DNA from: JAFGDI01 sp963662515
Lineage (GTDB): Bacteria > Planctomycetota > Phycisphaerae > Sedimentisphaerales > SM23-30
DNA length: 64,000 nt
Direction: 5' to 3'
Assembly (NCBI GenBank): GCA_963662515.1
Contig: OY759675.1
Span: forward strand, 372,001-436,000
The translations under genes were made by a program, and so were the position numbers. Positions 14,358 to 24,154 of the stretch are shown piece after piece. Below the pieces are notes generated by a model. The model ran no database searches, was not told the origin of the DNA, and saw only the letters and a list, made by a program, of their open reading frames with translations. The first letter of the stretch is position 1, and each line of letters opens with the position of its first letter.

Positions 14358-17210
14358 TTACTTCTTCTGGCTGATGATGATCTTGTCGAGAACGACACCC
14401 GGATCAATCATCCATACCTTCAGGGTATGTTTACCGGCAGAACTGACATTATGTTCAGTTCTGGTTACTGCCTGGCCATTGACAACATTAACCTTCCAGT
14501 CTGGTGCATATTCTTTGGTGTCAAAAGCTACCACCTTCTTTTCGCCACCATCAATAGCGACAGCATAACGCAGACCTCTTTCTGAGTTGATCGGATGAGT
14601 TGGCAGGCAGTTGATCTGTACCTGCTGTGATCCAGGCTCATTGCAATAGAAGTCATATTCCAGACAAGGACTGTTATTTTCCAGAGCATTTACATCGCTG
14701 ATAGTTGCTGCTGTTGTTGGAAGAACAGTAACCGAAGAGCCGCTAATACCCAGATGAGGTATGGTTTCCCAGTTACAATCTTTGCCGGCTGTTTTGCGAG
14801 AGAAGTTTTCAGCTTCAATAGTGGTAAAACCGTTGGTAATAACAGCAAATCCGCTGAGTTGCTCTTTCGACTGAGCATCGGGTTTGTAGGCATTAACTGT
14901 TATGTGCGAGACAGTTGCTCCGGCCTTAATAACCAGTTCGCCAGATGAATTACCTTCTGGCAGCAGGTCATAGTTAACTGAAACAAGAATTCTATCCTGA
15001 CTGCTGATCTGACCCTTATTCTTGTCAATGGTTATCCATTGTTCAGAAGGTTCGATCTGATAGTCAAAGGGGTAGTATCCTTTATTATAGAGGTCAAAAT
15101 AATAGCTGTTTTGAGCAAACTGACTGAACATAGGAAATGTTCCACTTTTACCCGAGTCGATCAGGTCTGTTTCCTGGCCTTCAAGTATTATGCCCGGAGC
15201 TGCTCCTGCTTCAGGGTCAACTGTAGCGGTCTGCGGCATTTGATAGGCTCGCTGATCGCGTGGATTCCAGCACATTACTCCGTCCCATTTGCCGTTAGCT
15301 ATTTTCTTATTATAGAATTCAGTTTCAGTTTTTATTTGTTCGTAGGCAGATTGTGCCATTTTGGCGTAATCATTAGCTACGACCCGGCCCTGTTTAGCAT
15401 AGAGGACACTGCGAGCGGCATTTAATACCTTGGCACTCATGAGCCCGGCACAACGCACCGGGTAAAGTACCAACTGGTAATAACTATCCCGCATATTGTC
15501 AGGCAGGTTATTGTAGATTGCTGTAGCTCTCTGGTCGAGTTGCTGAAAATGGCCAACTCGCCGAGCTGCTTCATCGCCATTGTCGTTCAGGCTGAACCCG
15601 ATGCCATAGCTGGTTGAGTGTTCCGGTTTGCGAGCCTGACCGAGTTGATAATATTCAGTCATGATCTGGGCTATTTCCGGGCCTTTTTCACTGCCGAACC
15701 ACTTTGAGAATGAGTCAACGAGTGATTTATGGCCATCGTTGCGGCTGTAAGAATTGATGTCCCAGCCCAGATTGGTGAAAAGTTCGATAGCTATTTCGGC
15801 AGGTTTTATATCGCCAACATTTAGTACCCACAGGCTGCGGGCATTATAGTCATAGGCCTTGAGCATTTCTTCTAATATCAATGCCGGTGGAGTTGAGCAG
15901 AGCCAGAGATAATCTTCCGGTTCGCCCCAGTAAGAGACATGATAATACACACCAGATCCGCCGCTGCGTTTTTGTTCTTCGGGTGTGCAGAGGTAGCGAA
16001 TATAACCATGATTGTCATCTGGCCAGACAAGTATAACATCTTCGGGCACTTTCATGCCTAAGCGATAGAGGCCGAGCACTTCTTTGTAAGGGCAGAATAT
16101 CTGACCGATCATGGACATGTCTTTATTGTAATCATTGAGCATTTTACGCTGGGCTGGAAATATCTCATTTTGCATGGCCAGCATTTTCTGATGATTGTCA
16201 GCACCTTTGCAGGGCATGCCGCTATCGTGAATGCCGCGCATGCCCAGGGTGTACATTCCTTCAAATCCGGCGGTGTATTCTACCCGCTGACGCCAATATT
16301 CGATAATGGTGTCGCTGTTAGTGCACCAGTCCCAGTCGCCGGGTTTCTCGCCATCGGGTTTGGTATAACGACGCCATTCCCATTCATTGTTTCTGAGCAT
16401 CTGCTCACAATGAGATGAGCCGACAACAATAGCGTAGTCATCGGCGACATGCTTGTTTTCCGGGAAGGTATAAAAGCCTTTAGTACACAGATGCATAGCC
16501 GGCCAGATATAGTTGGCTTTCAAACGCAGGAGTAATTCAAATACTCTGGCATATACCCTGGGGCCGATATATTTATCTTCTGGCGAATAATTATCGCGAG
16601 CCCAGGGGTGCAGTCCCCAGTCCTCATCATTTATAAAAATGCCGCGATATTTCACTGAGGGAGGGCCTTGCTGTTTACTGCCGGTTGATATTGCAGGTGA
16701 GTCGTTATGGGCGACTGCGACATCGGCCCACCATGCCCAGGGGCTTACGCCTATCTGCTCAGAAATATCAAATATGCCAAAGGCAGTGCCGCGGCGGTCT
16801 GAACCGGCAATGACTAATGCCTGGCTTATGTTGGCGTAAGGCTGGTCAACAGTTGTCTGGATAAAGGTTTCCCATTTGCCAGATATATCTGTAACATTGA
16901 TCTTTCCCTGAGCGATAAGGTCGTCGATAAGGGAACTTTTGCCAATAGTGCCAACGATAATTGCCGGGCCATTGACAGATGTTATGTCATTACTGATCTC
17001 CGGGCGGACATCTGACACCATTTCAATATCATCAGCCAGACACGAAGCTGATATCCGGCATACGGTAAAGTCATTACTGTCAACGATAATAGTGGCAGCT
17101 TTGCCGTTTTTCACCAGGCTCATCGTGTTTTCACTCTGAGCCAGGAGTGTGTTGCTGATAAATAACAACAGAACACTCAGACATATATTTATCTTATGTT
17201 TTATTTGCAT
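14358..17210 (-). CDS. Glycoside hydrolase family 115 alpha-glucuronidase, secreted
   Basis: 950 residues. Signal peptide at the N-terminus (hydrophobic core LSVLLLFISNTLLAQ). An N-terminal domain with an AIIVGTIGKS segment is followed by the GH115 catalytic barrel: GVSPWAWWADVAV, PPSVKYRGIFINDEDWGLHPW, LLLRLKANYIWPAMH, YTLGMRGIHDSGMP, and VWPDDNHGYIRY. The C-terminal beta domain (about 800-950) is the usual GH115 tail. The family removes (4-O-methyl)glucuronic acid side chains from xylan. It is the second gene of an operon, 36 bases after an SGNH esterase, with ribosome binding site GGAAAGG. Together they would strip glucuronyl and acyl groups from glucuronoxylan or a similar algal/plant glycan. 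Confidence 0.93.
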   Translation of the reverse strand: MQIKHKINICLSVLLLFISNTLLAQSENTMSLVKNGKAATIIVDSNDFTVCRISASCLADDIEMVSDVRPEISNDITSVNGPAIIVGTIGKSSLIDDLIAQGKINVTDISGKWETFIQTTVDQPYANISQALVIAGSDRRGTAFGIFDISEQIGVSPWAWWADVAVAHNDSPAISTGSKQQGPPSVKYRGIFINDEDWGLHPWARDNYSPEDKYIGPRVYARVFELLLRLKANYIWPAMHLCTKGFYTFPENKHVADDYAIVVGSSHCEQMLRNNEWEWRRYTKPDGEKPGDWDWCTNSDTIIEYWRQRVEYTAGFEGMYTLGMRGIHDSGMPCKGADNHQKMLAMQNEIFPAQRKMLNDYNKDMSMIGQIFCPYKEVLGLYRLGMKVPEDVILVWPDDNHGYIRYLCTPEEQKRSGGSGVYYHVSYWGEPEDYLWLCSTPPALILEEMLKAYDYNARSLWVLNVGDIKPAEIAIELFTNLGWDINSYSRNDGHKSLVDSFSKWFGSEKGPEIAQIMTEYYQLGQARKPEHSTSYGIGFSLNDNGDEAARRVGHFQQLDQRATAIYNNLPDNMRDSYYQLVLYPVRCAGLMSAKVLNAARSVLYAKQGRVVANDYAKMAQSAYEQIKTETEFYNKKIANGKWDGVMCWNPRDQRAYQMPQTATVDPEAGAAPGIILEGQETDLIDSGKSGTFPMFSQFAQNSYYFDLYNKGYYPFDYQIEPSEQWITIDKNKGQISSQDRILVSVNYDLLPEGNSSGELVIKAGATVSHITVNAYKPDAQSKEQLSGFAVITNGFTTIEAENFSRKTAGKDCNWETIPHLGISGSSVTVLPTTAATISDVNALENNSPCLEYDFYCNEPGSQQVQINCLPTHPINSERGLRYAVAIDGGEKKVVAFDTKEYAPDWKVNVVNGQAVTRTEHNVSSAGKHTLKVWMIDPGVVLDKIIISQKK

Positions 17211-17246
17211 TGTTTACCTTTCCTATTTGAACACTGTTATCTAAAA

Positions 17247-18596
17247 CTATTCAGAAACTATTTTAATGGTATGCACAACTGGGTGGAATGCCTGCTTGAT
17301 CCTTTCAGCTCGCTGGGCGCGTACTCTTTCGGTCAGGGCAACTGTAGCTTCCATGTCGAAATTACCTTCGTCGCCATGGAACAGGGTTTTTATCTGACGG
17401 GTTTCGTATGACTGTTTGCTGGCTACGGCATCGTCAACGGCTTTGAATGCTTCACTGAATGGGTTGATCTCAAAGTCATCAGCCAGGTTTATGCCTTTTT
17501 CCAGTTGTTCTTTGCTATAGCTTTTGCTTTGTTCACCCCAGGTTACTGTGTATTTTTGAGCACGGGCATTAGTTGCCTTCAGGGTAAGTCGATTAAGCTG
17601 CTCGTTAAAAGGTACAAGAGACATACCAGAACGAATAGTCTTAAATGAGCTTACATCACCAGTAGCACAGAAAGGGTAACGCTGGCTGCTGATAGTAATT
17701 TCAGCTTGGGAGTTTATTTTTTGCTGCCCCTGAATTTCTACTACTGATTCACTGGCTGAGGTCGAGGTTATATTGTGGCCTTCGCTGGCAGTTGCCTGGC
17801 CATTGCTCAGGTCGATAGTAAATGTGCCTATCTCACCATCAATGCCGAAGCTCTTGAGAAAGGCATAAGCCATGACCAGGTGCCCGGCCCAGTCTGGGTG
17901 TACACCGTCTTTGCCGGAGATGTGATAGTCGGGATCATTATATTTGACTTTAGCTTCAAATCCAGCAACTATCATGGGCACAAAGACATCTGCAAAAGTA
18001 ACACCTTGTTCCTGTGCGATCCTGATACCGATGTTGCGGAACTCACAGAGGCTCTGGTTCATCATGTCTGGTGTGAAATCAGGTTTGCTCCAGCCGGGTT
18101 TTACCCCAATAGCACCAGGTGAACCCTGAACAAATTTCACGCCAGCTTCTTTAAAGGCCTTGGCAATGGCGGTTGAATGTTCATAATAAAGGTTGCCATA
18201 TTCTTCTTTATATGATTCGTAGCGATGGTCATTCATGCCGTAGCAGGTGGTCGCCAGGGTAGGGTTGAATCTCAGGCAGTCATTAGCCATTCTTTTGCTG
18301 AAGCCATCTGCCCTTTCTCCGCCCCAGCCATACTGCCGGCAGGTTATCTCATACTGTGGAACACAAACAGTCAGATAGGTTTCCATTATTCTTGAGTACA
18401 TTTTCTGTTCTGTTATTGAGTCTCCGATTATTGCCAGGCGATCACCTTTGTCTAATAATAGTTTTTCGGCCGGTGGAGCCTGAACAGGCTTGAACTGGGC
18501 AAAATACTGATCGGCAGGCAGTTTGGTGTATTCCTGGCCGGAAAGTACGCAGGTTGACAGCAACAATGTAACGATAGTACACAGGATTCTTTTCAT
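17247..18596 (-). CDS. Secreted SGNH/GDSL-family esterase (probable carbohydrate acetyl esterase)
   Basis: 449 residues. Signal peptide MKRILCTIVTLLLSTCVLSG. SGNH blocks in order: GDSIT at 58-62 (Ser60 nucleophile), YGWGGERADG (Gly), CYGMNDHRYE (Asn), and KDGVHPDWAGH (Asp and His) near residue 235. A beta-rich C-terminal domain follows. The start is set by AAGGAG seven bases upstream of the ATG. It is co-transcribed with and precedes the GH115 glucuronidase, so deacetylation of xylan-like polymers is the likely role. Confidence 0.88.
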   Translation of the reverse strand: MKRILCTIVTLLLSTCVLSGQEYTKLPADQYFAQFKPVQAPPAEKLLLDKGDRLAIIGDSITEQKMYSRIMETYLTVCVPQYEITCRQYGWGGERADGFSKRMANDCLRFNPTLATTCYGMNDHRYESYKEEYGNLYYEHSTAIAKAFKEAGVKFVQGSPGAIGVKPGWSKPDFTPDMMNQSLCEFRNIGIRIAQEQGVTFADVFVPMIVAGFEAKVKYNDPDYHISGKDGVHPDWAGHLVMAYAFLKSFGIDGEIGTFTIDLSNGQATASEGHNITSTSASESVVEIQGQQKINSQAEITISSQRYPFCATGDVSSFKTIRSGMSLVPFNEQLNRLTLKATNARAQKYTVTWGEQSKSYSKEQLEKGINLADDFEINPFSEAFKAVDDAVASKQSYETRQIKTLFHGDEGNFDMEATVALTERVRAQRAERIKQAFHPVVHTIKIVSE

Positions 18597-18823
18597 TTAA
18601 TAACTCCTTAGGGTGTGAAAAAATATGTATATTTAAGGATACTGTTGCTACTATAATAACTTGAAAATATAGACTTCACAATAAGCAGTTTATTAAATAA
18701 TGATATTAGAGACGGTTTTTTTTGAGGTAAAGATGAGGAATATTGTTTTTTAATGTAGTTTTAGTATTACAGGATAAATTAATTGCACAATAGTGCTATG
18801 AAATCCAAGATGAGGATAAGTTG

Positions 18824-19087
18824 ATGCAAATAGGTGAATTTCAGCAGTATATCAAAGATAAGTATTATGAAGTTGATAGTAAAAGAGGTACAGCCGCTAC
18901 TTTTATGTGGTTTATTGAGGAGGTGGGCGAGCTGGCCACAGGTCTGGCCGGTGATGACCGGGCCAATAAAATAGAAGAATTTGGTGATGTTATCGCATGG
19001 TTATGCACGCTGGCAAATATCAATGATATTGACCTGGAAGAAGCGGTACAAAGCTATGTGAATAAAAATCACACTACACATAAATGA
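18824..19087 (+). CDS. MazG-like nucleotide pyrophosphohydrolase
   Basis: About 87 residues, a single MazG domain. The metal-binding motif is seen as FIEEVGELATGL followed by IEEFGDVIAWL (E-x-x-E ... E-x-x-D). ATG 18824 is preferred over the TTG directly before it, since GAGG lies eight bases upstream of the ATG. Such small all-alpha enzymes hydrolyse (d)NTPs to monophosphates and act in house-cleaning. It is divergent from the xylan operon and followed by the iron operon, with no functional link visible. Confidence 0.88.
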   Translation: MQIGEFQQYIKDKYYEVDSKRGTAATFMWFIEEVGELATGLAGDDRANKIEEFGDVIAWLCTLANINDIDLEEAVQSYVNKNHTTHK

Positions 19088-19160
19088 TTTATAAATAGAT
19101 GTTTATGTAATATTAGGTGTGCCCTTGTAATTGTTGGTTGAAAATAAGGGATAAAATTGC

Positions 19161-19189
19161 TTGACAAAGTTAGCCTTGCCTTATAATAT
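19161..19189 (+). promoter_or_regulatory. Sigma-70 promoter of the iron operon
   Basis: Exact TTGACA (19161-19166), 17-base spacer, TAATAT (19184-19189), 31 bases before the dtxR-type ATG. The spacer contains AAGTTAG, the same half-site as in the operator ahead of feoB, so autoregulation by the DtxR-like protein is plausible. Confidence 0.8.
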
Positions 19190-19220
19190 AAGAATGAACT
19201 TATGAGAAGTTGAAAATTAT

Positions 19221-19982
19221 ATGAGTAATGAAAGTAAACAATTAAGCGCAAGCCTGGAAGACTATCTTGAAACTATATATTGGATAGCCTCTGACAAGGG
19301 AGCTGCGAGGGCTAAAGATATTGCAACAAGCCTGAATGTAAAGGCCGGCTCGGTAACAGGAGCGTTGCAAACTCTGGCTCGCCTGGGACATATAAATTAT
19401 GCCCCGTATGAGGTTATTACCCTTACAGAGAGCGGCCGGGAGATAGCTCAGGAAGTTGTTCGCAAGCATGAGACTCTTAAAGAGTTTTTTGGTGATATAT
19501 TGGGGATTTCGCCGGGTGTGGCAGAAGAGGGTGCCTGTAAAATGGAACATTCTGTACCTGATGAAATTGTTGATAAATTGATAATGTTTACCGAGTTTAT
19601 TCAGTCTTGCCCGCGTTGCGGTAATAACTGGGTAGAACAGTTTCATTTATATTGCAAAGAAAAGGCGATCGGCAGTATGGATAAATGCCAGAACTGCCTG
19701 GAAAAGTGTGCTACGACATTTGCGGAGGATAAAAACAAATTGCAGAGTGGAAATATTGTTACCGACCTGACCAGTGTAGAGCCGGGCAATAAATGTCAGG
19801 TTCGTAGTGTCAAGAGGGGGCCTGCCTCCAAGCGTCTGGCTGAGATGGGCATAAGCAGAGGTACGATAATTGAAGTTGAGCGAGTGGCTCCATTGGGTGA
19901 CCCTGTAGAGATAAAGGTTAAAGGTTATCATCTGTCGATAAGGAAAGAAGAAGCTGAGAATATTATAATTGATCAGGCCTGA
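19221..19982 (+). CDS. DtxR-family metal-dependent regulator fused to a FeoA domain
   Basis: 253 residues. The N-terminal winged helix (about 8-70; LEDYLETIYWI, KAGSVTGALQTLARLGH) and dimerisation/metal domain carry the ligand set CKMEH (Cys106, Glu109, His110). Between about 130 and 163 lies a Cys-rich segment: Cys-Pro-Arg-Cys (130/133), Cys145, Cys156-x2-Cys159-x3-Cys163, unusual for DtxR and able to hold zinc or an Fe-S cluster. The C-terminal FeoA/SH3-like domain (about 178-250; KRGPASKRLAEMGI) follows. It should repress the feo genes when Fe2+ or Mn2+ is plentiful. It is first in the operon with feoB 71 bases downstream. Confidence 0.9.
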   Translation: MSNESKQLSASLEDYLETIYWIASDKGAARAKDIATSLNVKAGSVTGALQTLARLGHINYAPYEVITLTESGREIAQEVVRKHETLKEFFGDILGISPGVAEEGACKMEHSVPDEIVDKLIMFTEFIQSCPRCGNNWVEQFHLYCKEKAIGSMDKCQNCLEKCATTFAEDKNKLQSGNIVTDLTSVEPGNKCQVRSVKRGPASKRLAEMGISRGTIIEVERVAPLGDPVEIKVKGYHLSIRKEEAENIIIDQA

Positions 19983-20018
19983 TATTATCGGCGAGATCCA
20001 TTTTTTTTAGCAATAAAG

Positions 20019-20032
20019 TTAGTTTTAACTAA
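20019..20032 (+). promoter_or_regulatory. Candidate DtxR-type operator upstream of feoB
   Basis: TTAGTT-TT-AACTAA is a perfect inverted repeat; a further half-site AAGTTAG follows at 20034-20041 and another sits in the operon promoter. The architecture (TTAG...CTAA) resembles DtxR/IdeR boxes. Confidence 0.55.
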
Positions 20033-20053
20033 AAAAGTTAGTAGGTTAAATAG

Positions 20054-22180
20054 ATGTCATCAAAGAAAATAACAGTAGCTCTGGCAGGTAATCCCAATAG
20101 TGGAAAGACTACAATATTTAATGCTTTGACGGGCGCTCGTCAGCATGTGGGCAATTACTCAGGTGTAACGGTAGAGAAAAAAGAGGGCATTCGTAACTAT
20201 AAGGGATATGAGATAAATTTTGTAGATCTGCCCGGCACATATTCTCTGGCGGCCAATTCGGTTGAGGAAGTGGTAGCCCGTGATTTTGTGATATTGGAAA
20301 AGCCCGATGTAGTGGTGAATGTAATAGATGCCGGTAATTTTGAGCGAAATCTGTATTTGTCAACGCAGATATTGGAATTGAATGTTCCGCTGGTACTGGC
20401 CTTGAATATGGCTGACATTGCTGAGAAGCAGGGGTTTGCCTTTGACCGGGATAAGATAGGTCAGTTTTTTAATGGGGCAGAGGTAGTGCTTACGGTGGGT
20501 TCAAAAGGTACAGGCCTCAACGACCTGCTTGATGCCGTTATAAAGAAGTCTCAGGAAGGCTGCTCTGAAATTGCAACTGGTGGTGTCAACTATGGTGAAG
20601 ACATAGAAAAAGAACTGAGCCTGCTGGCCAATGTAGTTGATGCAGAGCATAGTCTGGCAGAGCGGTATGGTAATCGCTGGCTGGCTCTGAAAATGCTGGA
20701 GCAGGATCAGGACATAATGAGTAAGGGGCATAAGTCTGATGTGCTTTCGGCAGTAAATGAAAGTATAGCCCGTCTGGACCGGCTGTTTGGCGACCGGCCG
20801 GAGGTTATTATCGCAGAAAAAAGATACGGTTTCATATCCGGTATATTTAATCAATGTGTAACCCATACCGCCCAGCGGCATCATGATATGAGTGATACTA
20901 TTGATAAGGTATTGCTTAACCGGATTTTGGGTTTGCCGATATTTATGGTATTGATGTATATAACCTTTAAGCTGGTATTCTGGGCTGGTGATCCGTTGAT
21001 GGGATATATTGAGACTGGCTTTGGCTGGCTTGGCGATATTATCTCAGGGTTCTGGCCGGCTGGCAGTGACAGTTCCTTAAAGTCGCTGCTGGTAGATGGC
21101 ATCATCGGCGGAGTGGGTGGAGTGGTAGTCTTTCTGCCTAATATTGTGCTGTTGTTCCTGGCTATTTCTGTATTGGAAGATTCAGGCTATATGGCACGGG
21201 CGGCTTTTATTATGGACCGGGTTATGAAGAAGATCGGGCTGCACGGCCGCAGTTTTATTCCTATGATAATAGGTTTTGGCTGTACTGTCCCGGCGATAAT
21301 GGGCACACGCATATTGGAAGATCGTAAAAGTCGGTTCACGACCATCTTGATCATGCCCTTTATGAGTTGTGGTGCCCGGCTGCCGATCTATGCTCTGATT
21401 ATACCGGCTTTCTTTGCATCCGCCTGGCATGGCTTTATATTATGGCTGATGTATATTATAGGTGTGGTCGTGGCGGTTATTGCTGCCACGGTGTTAAGAC
21501 GCACGATATTCAAGGGGCCCAGCGGGATATTTCTGATGGAGCTGCCGCCATATCGTATGCCTACTTTGCGGGGGCTGATGATACATATGTGGGATCGGAG
21601 CTGGCAGTATCTGAAAAAGGCAGGTACTATTCTTCTGGCGATTTCCATACTGTTATGGGCGATGGCCAGTTATCCCAAACCCACTGAAGATATGCTCGCC
21701 GGTCTCGAGGGAGAGCAGGCGGTTCAGGTTGAATTACAGCATTCTGTTTCGGGCAGACTGGGTACTCTGATGGAGCCGGTAATAAAGCCGCTTGGTTTTG
21801 ATTATCGGATAGGAACAGCTCTGATCGGAGCCCTGGCGGCCAAGGAAGTGTTTGTGGCCCAGATGGGTATAGTTTATTCTGTAGGTGAGGCAGATGAAGA
21901 ATCTACGCCTTTGCGTGACAAACTGCGTGATAATTATACTCCGCTGCAAGGACTTTGCATTATGCTCTTCTGCCTGCTCAGTGCCCCCTGTGTGGCGACG
22001 CTGGCGGTCTGCAAGCGAGAGACAGCCTCATGGAAATGGGCTATGGGCCAGTTCATCGGCCTGACCCTGGTAGCTTATATTATTACCCTGGCTACCTTCC
22101 AGATTGGTTCGGCTCTGGGGCTGGGTACTGAAAAGGTTAATGCCCAGGCGGTATCAGCGGCAACCTATGTTATTGATTAG
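20054..22180 (+). CDS. feoB: Ferrous iron transporter B
   Basis: 708 residues. The N-terminal GTPase has G1 GNPNSGKT at 12-19, DLPG at 58-61 and NMAD at 118-121; a helical GDI-like region follows to about 280. The membrane part has two gate regions with the conserved Cys in FGCTVPAIMGTR and in MSCGARLPIYALI, and the C-terminal ALIGALAAKEVFVAQMGIVY. It imports Fe2+ across the inner membrane. It is preceded by the DtxR-FeoA fusion and followed by a Cys-rich partner, porin and DUF2023. The ribosome binding site is weak, so expression may depend on coupling. Confidence 0.97.
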   Translation: MSSKKITVALAGNPNSGKTTIFNALTGARQHVGNYSGVTVEKKEGIRNYKGYEINFVDLPGTYSLAANSVEEVVARDFVILEKPDVVVNVIDAGNFERNLYLSTQILELNVPLVLALNMADIAEKQGFAFDRDKIGQFFNGAEVVLTVGSKGTGLNDLLDAVIKKSQEGCSEIATGGVNYGEDIEKELSLLANVVDAEHSLAERYGNRWLALKMLEQDQDIMSKGHKSDVLSAVNESIARLDRLFGDRPEVIIAEKRYGFISGIFNQCVTHTAQRHHDMSDTIDKVLLNRILGLPIFMVLMYITFKLVFWAGDPLMGYIETGFGWLGDIISGFWPAGSDSSLKSLLVDGIIGGVGGVVVFLPNIVLLFLAISVLEDSGYMARAAFIMDRVMKKIGLHGRSFIPMIIGFGCTVPAIMGTRILEDRKSRFTTILIMPFMSCGARLPIYALIIPAFFASAWHGFILWLMYIIGVVVAVIAATVLRRTIFKGPSGIFLMELPPYRMPTLRGLMIHMWDRSWQYLKKAGTILLAISILLWAMASYPKPTEDMLAGLEGEQAVQVELQHSVSGRLGTLMEPVIKPLGFDYRIGTALIGALAAKEVFVAQMGIVYSVGEADEESTPLRDKLRDNYTPLQGLCIMLFCLLSAPCVATLAVCKRETASWKWAMGQFIGLTLVAYIITLATFQIGSALGLGTEKVNAQAVSAATYVID

Positions 22181-22238
22181 AGTTTTGCGGCCTTTGCGGT
22201 TTGAATTTATTTATATCTGACAGAGAGGTAGAGACAAA

Positions 22239-22388
22239 ATGGAAACTATAATAGTATTGACATTGATCGTTGCTGCCGTGGGCTATGTTTCTTTCTGGTA
22301 TTATCGCAGGTCAAAGCACAAAGGCGGCTGCGGCAGTTGTAATTGTAAATGCGGCAGTAAGGTGACAGATAAAGGTATTTGTAAATAA
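22239..22388 (+). CDS. FeoB-associated Cys-rich small membrane protein
   Basis: 49 residues. One N-terminal membrane segment (about residues 4-22, IIVLTLIVAAVGYVSFWYY) is followed by a basic stretch and a Cys cluster GGCGSCNCKCGS with a final Cys near the C-terminus. It matches the FeoB-associated Cys-rich membrane protein family, which often replaces FeoC and may hand iron or an Fe-S cluster to FeoB. The start codon has AGAGAGGTAGAG upstream. It lies 58 bases after feoB. Confidence 0.85.
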   Translation: METIIVLTLIVAAVGYVSFWYYRRSKHKGGCGSCNCKCGSKVTDKGICK

Positions 22389-22411
22389 GTAATGAACAGG
22401 AAGCCAGTTAA

Positions 22412-23593
22412 TTGAAGAATCCAAAGATAAGTTTAAGTGTCGTTACCGTATTATCAGCTCTGACCGCCGGTTTATATGGTCAGGAAAATAATCAGAGCGT
22501 TGACAGTGACCAGTTGTTCTCTGGTATTGAAGTTGGCTTTGGTGCTACCAGTGTTTATATGCATAATCTGCATAATGGTCTGAGCACCAGCAGTAATCGC
22601 GGCGATCTGACAGGCAGTTATGATCTGGAACTTACCTTCTCACTGCCCGAGCTGCTCAATGTCGAAGGTGAGATATTTTTACACGGCGAAGGCGGCTGGG
22701 GTAACCCTGATGAAGGGCCTGATGAAAGTTCGATCGGCTCAATGCTGGGCGCTAATGCCGATTATATCGGCAGTCGTTCGCTGGATATTGTCGAGCTGTT
22801 CTATCAGGCTGATCTGACCGACTCATTTAGTCTGACTGTTGGTAAGATCGACTTTACCGGATTTTTCGATGCCTCGGCTTATGCTAATGATGAGGCCAGT
22901 CAGTTCCTCAATGGTTCGCTGGTTAATAATCCTTCGATCCCGTTCCCGGATTATAGTCTGGGTGTTATCGGTGGTCTGACCCTGACCGATGAGCTGTTTG
23001 TGCAGGCTGGTATTGCCGATGCTCAGGCAGATGGCCGCGAGACAGGGTTTAGCACGGCCTTTGGCGGTGAGGATTATTATTTCTATATCGCCGAGGCTCA
23101 GTATTCGCTGGCTAATGAATTGCCCTCGGCCTTTACTCTGGGCCTGTGGCATGATGGTCAGCCTAAGGCCGCGGCGGGCGTTGCTGATCCTTCCCGCAGT
23201 GATGTGGGTATGTATTTCAATATCGACCAGAAGCTCATCAATGAAAGCCAGGATGCTCAGCAGGGGCTTGCCGTGTTCTTCCGCTATGGGGTTAATGACC
23301 GCAAGAAGAATGATATACATAATTTCGTGAGCGGCGGTTTCCATTATCAGGGTCTGTTACCCGGCCGCGATGCTGATACCTGTGGTATAGGTTATGCCAA
23401 TGCCCGACTGACAGATTATGTGGCTGATGCCTACCCGGCGGCCCACGAAGGAGTGTGCGAGGCGTTCTATAACTGCTGCGTGAATGATTTCGTGGCGGTA
23501 ACCCCGGCGATCCAGTATATAACCAATCCCGGCGGTGGAACAGATGCCAGCAGTGCTCTGGCCGGCTGTCTGCGTATGCAGGTAAGTTTCTGA
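22412..23593 (+). CDS. OprB-like outer-membrane porin of the feo operon
   Basis: 393 residues from a TTG start with AGGAAG upstream. The N-terminal signal peptide ends near TAGLYGQ. Amphipathic beta-strands follow, with OprB (carbohydrate-selective porin) features: LDIVELFYQADLTDSFSLTV, GKIDFTGFFDASAYANDE and FPDYSLGVIGGL. The protein ends in a C-terminal Phe (RMQVSF), as expected for barrel insertion. It starts 23 bases after the Cys-rich FeoB partner, so it is probably co-transcribed and iron-regulated. The inference is that it lets Fe2+ or a small ferrous complex through the outer membrane, although the family is named for sugar uptake. Confidence 0.85.
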   Translation: MKNPKISLSVVTVLSALTAGLYGQENNQSVDSDQLFSGIEVGFGATSVYMHNLHNGLSTSSNRGDLTGSYDLELTFSLPELLNVEGEIFLHGEGGWGNPDEGPDESSIGSMLGANADYIGSRSLDIVELFYQADLTDSFSLTVGKIDFTGFFDASAYANDEASQFLNGSLVNNPSIPFPDYSLGVIGGLTLTDELFVQAGIADAQADGRETGFSTAFGGEDYYFYIAEAQYSLANELPSAFTLGLWHDGQPKAAAGVADPSRSDVGMYFNIDQKLINESQDAQQGLAVFFRYGVNDRKKNDIHNFVSGGFHYQGLLPGRDADTCGIGYANARLTDYVADAYPAAHEGVCEAFYNCCVNDFVAVTPAIQYITNPGGGTDASSALAGCLRMQVSF

Positions 23594-23644
23594 GAAACCC
23601 GTGCTTTCAAATGCAAGCCAAAGAGTCAGGAGATAAGTAACGAT

Positions 23645-23998
23645 ATGGATAATATCTCAGTTTTTATACATCATTTATATGAGTATCGCAAGGGCCTGCG
23701 TAATCTGATCCTGTTCACTACCTGGTCAGAGAATCTCAGTGTAATTAAGGCCAGGCTGGAAAAGTATAAGATAGACTATCTGGTGGAAAATGTTACCGAT
23801 AAGAAGATAAATGTTTTCTTCGGCAGTGGTCATTGTATCGAGGTGCTTAAGTGCATTGGCAAACCGAAACTGTCAGACTTTACCCCCGAAGAAGATTATA
23901 TCCTGGGTATTATGCTTGGCTATGACCGGCTCAAGCAATGCCAGCGATTCGTTAATATGAAAAAGCCCGCAACCGCTCTGCAATTGAAGCGGGCCTGA
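23645..23998 (+). CDS. DUF2023-family protein, last gene of the feo operon
   Basis: 117 residues, soluble. Family features: VFIHHLYEYRKGLRNLILFT at the start, DKKINVFFGSGHCIEVLK in the middle, and LSDFTPEEDYILGIMLGYDRLKQC near the end. The function is unknown. The family is known to co-occur with feoB and porins, and here it is 51 bases after the porin, suggesting an iron-homeostasis role. His and Cys residues (HH, GHC, KC, QC) could bind metal. The last codons form part of a GCCCGC/GCGGGC hairpin. Confidence 0.85.
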   Translation: MDNISVFIHHLYEYRKGLRNLILFTTWSENLSVIKARLEKYKIDYLVENVTDKKINVFFGSGHCIEVLKCIGKPKLSDFTPEEDYILGIMLGYDRLKQCQRFVNMKKPATALQLKRA

Positions 23999-24154
23999 TA
24001 AGTTGCGGTTCATGACAGACTTTACTACTACTTCCCTTTTCGACCGACATGAAATAATGTCGGGACCTTTCCTTTGCCGGTAAATACGACCATATCTGTG
24101 CCGGAAGTATTTACCACAACTGATGAGCCATGCCCCCCGGCAGTCATCAGTCAG

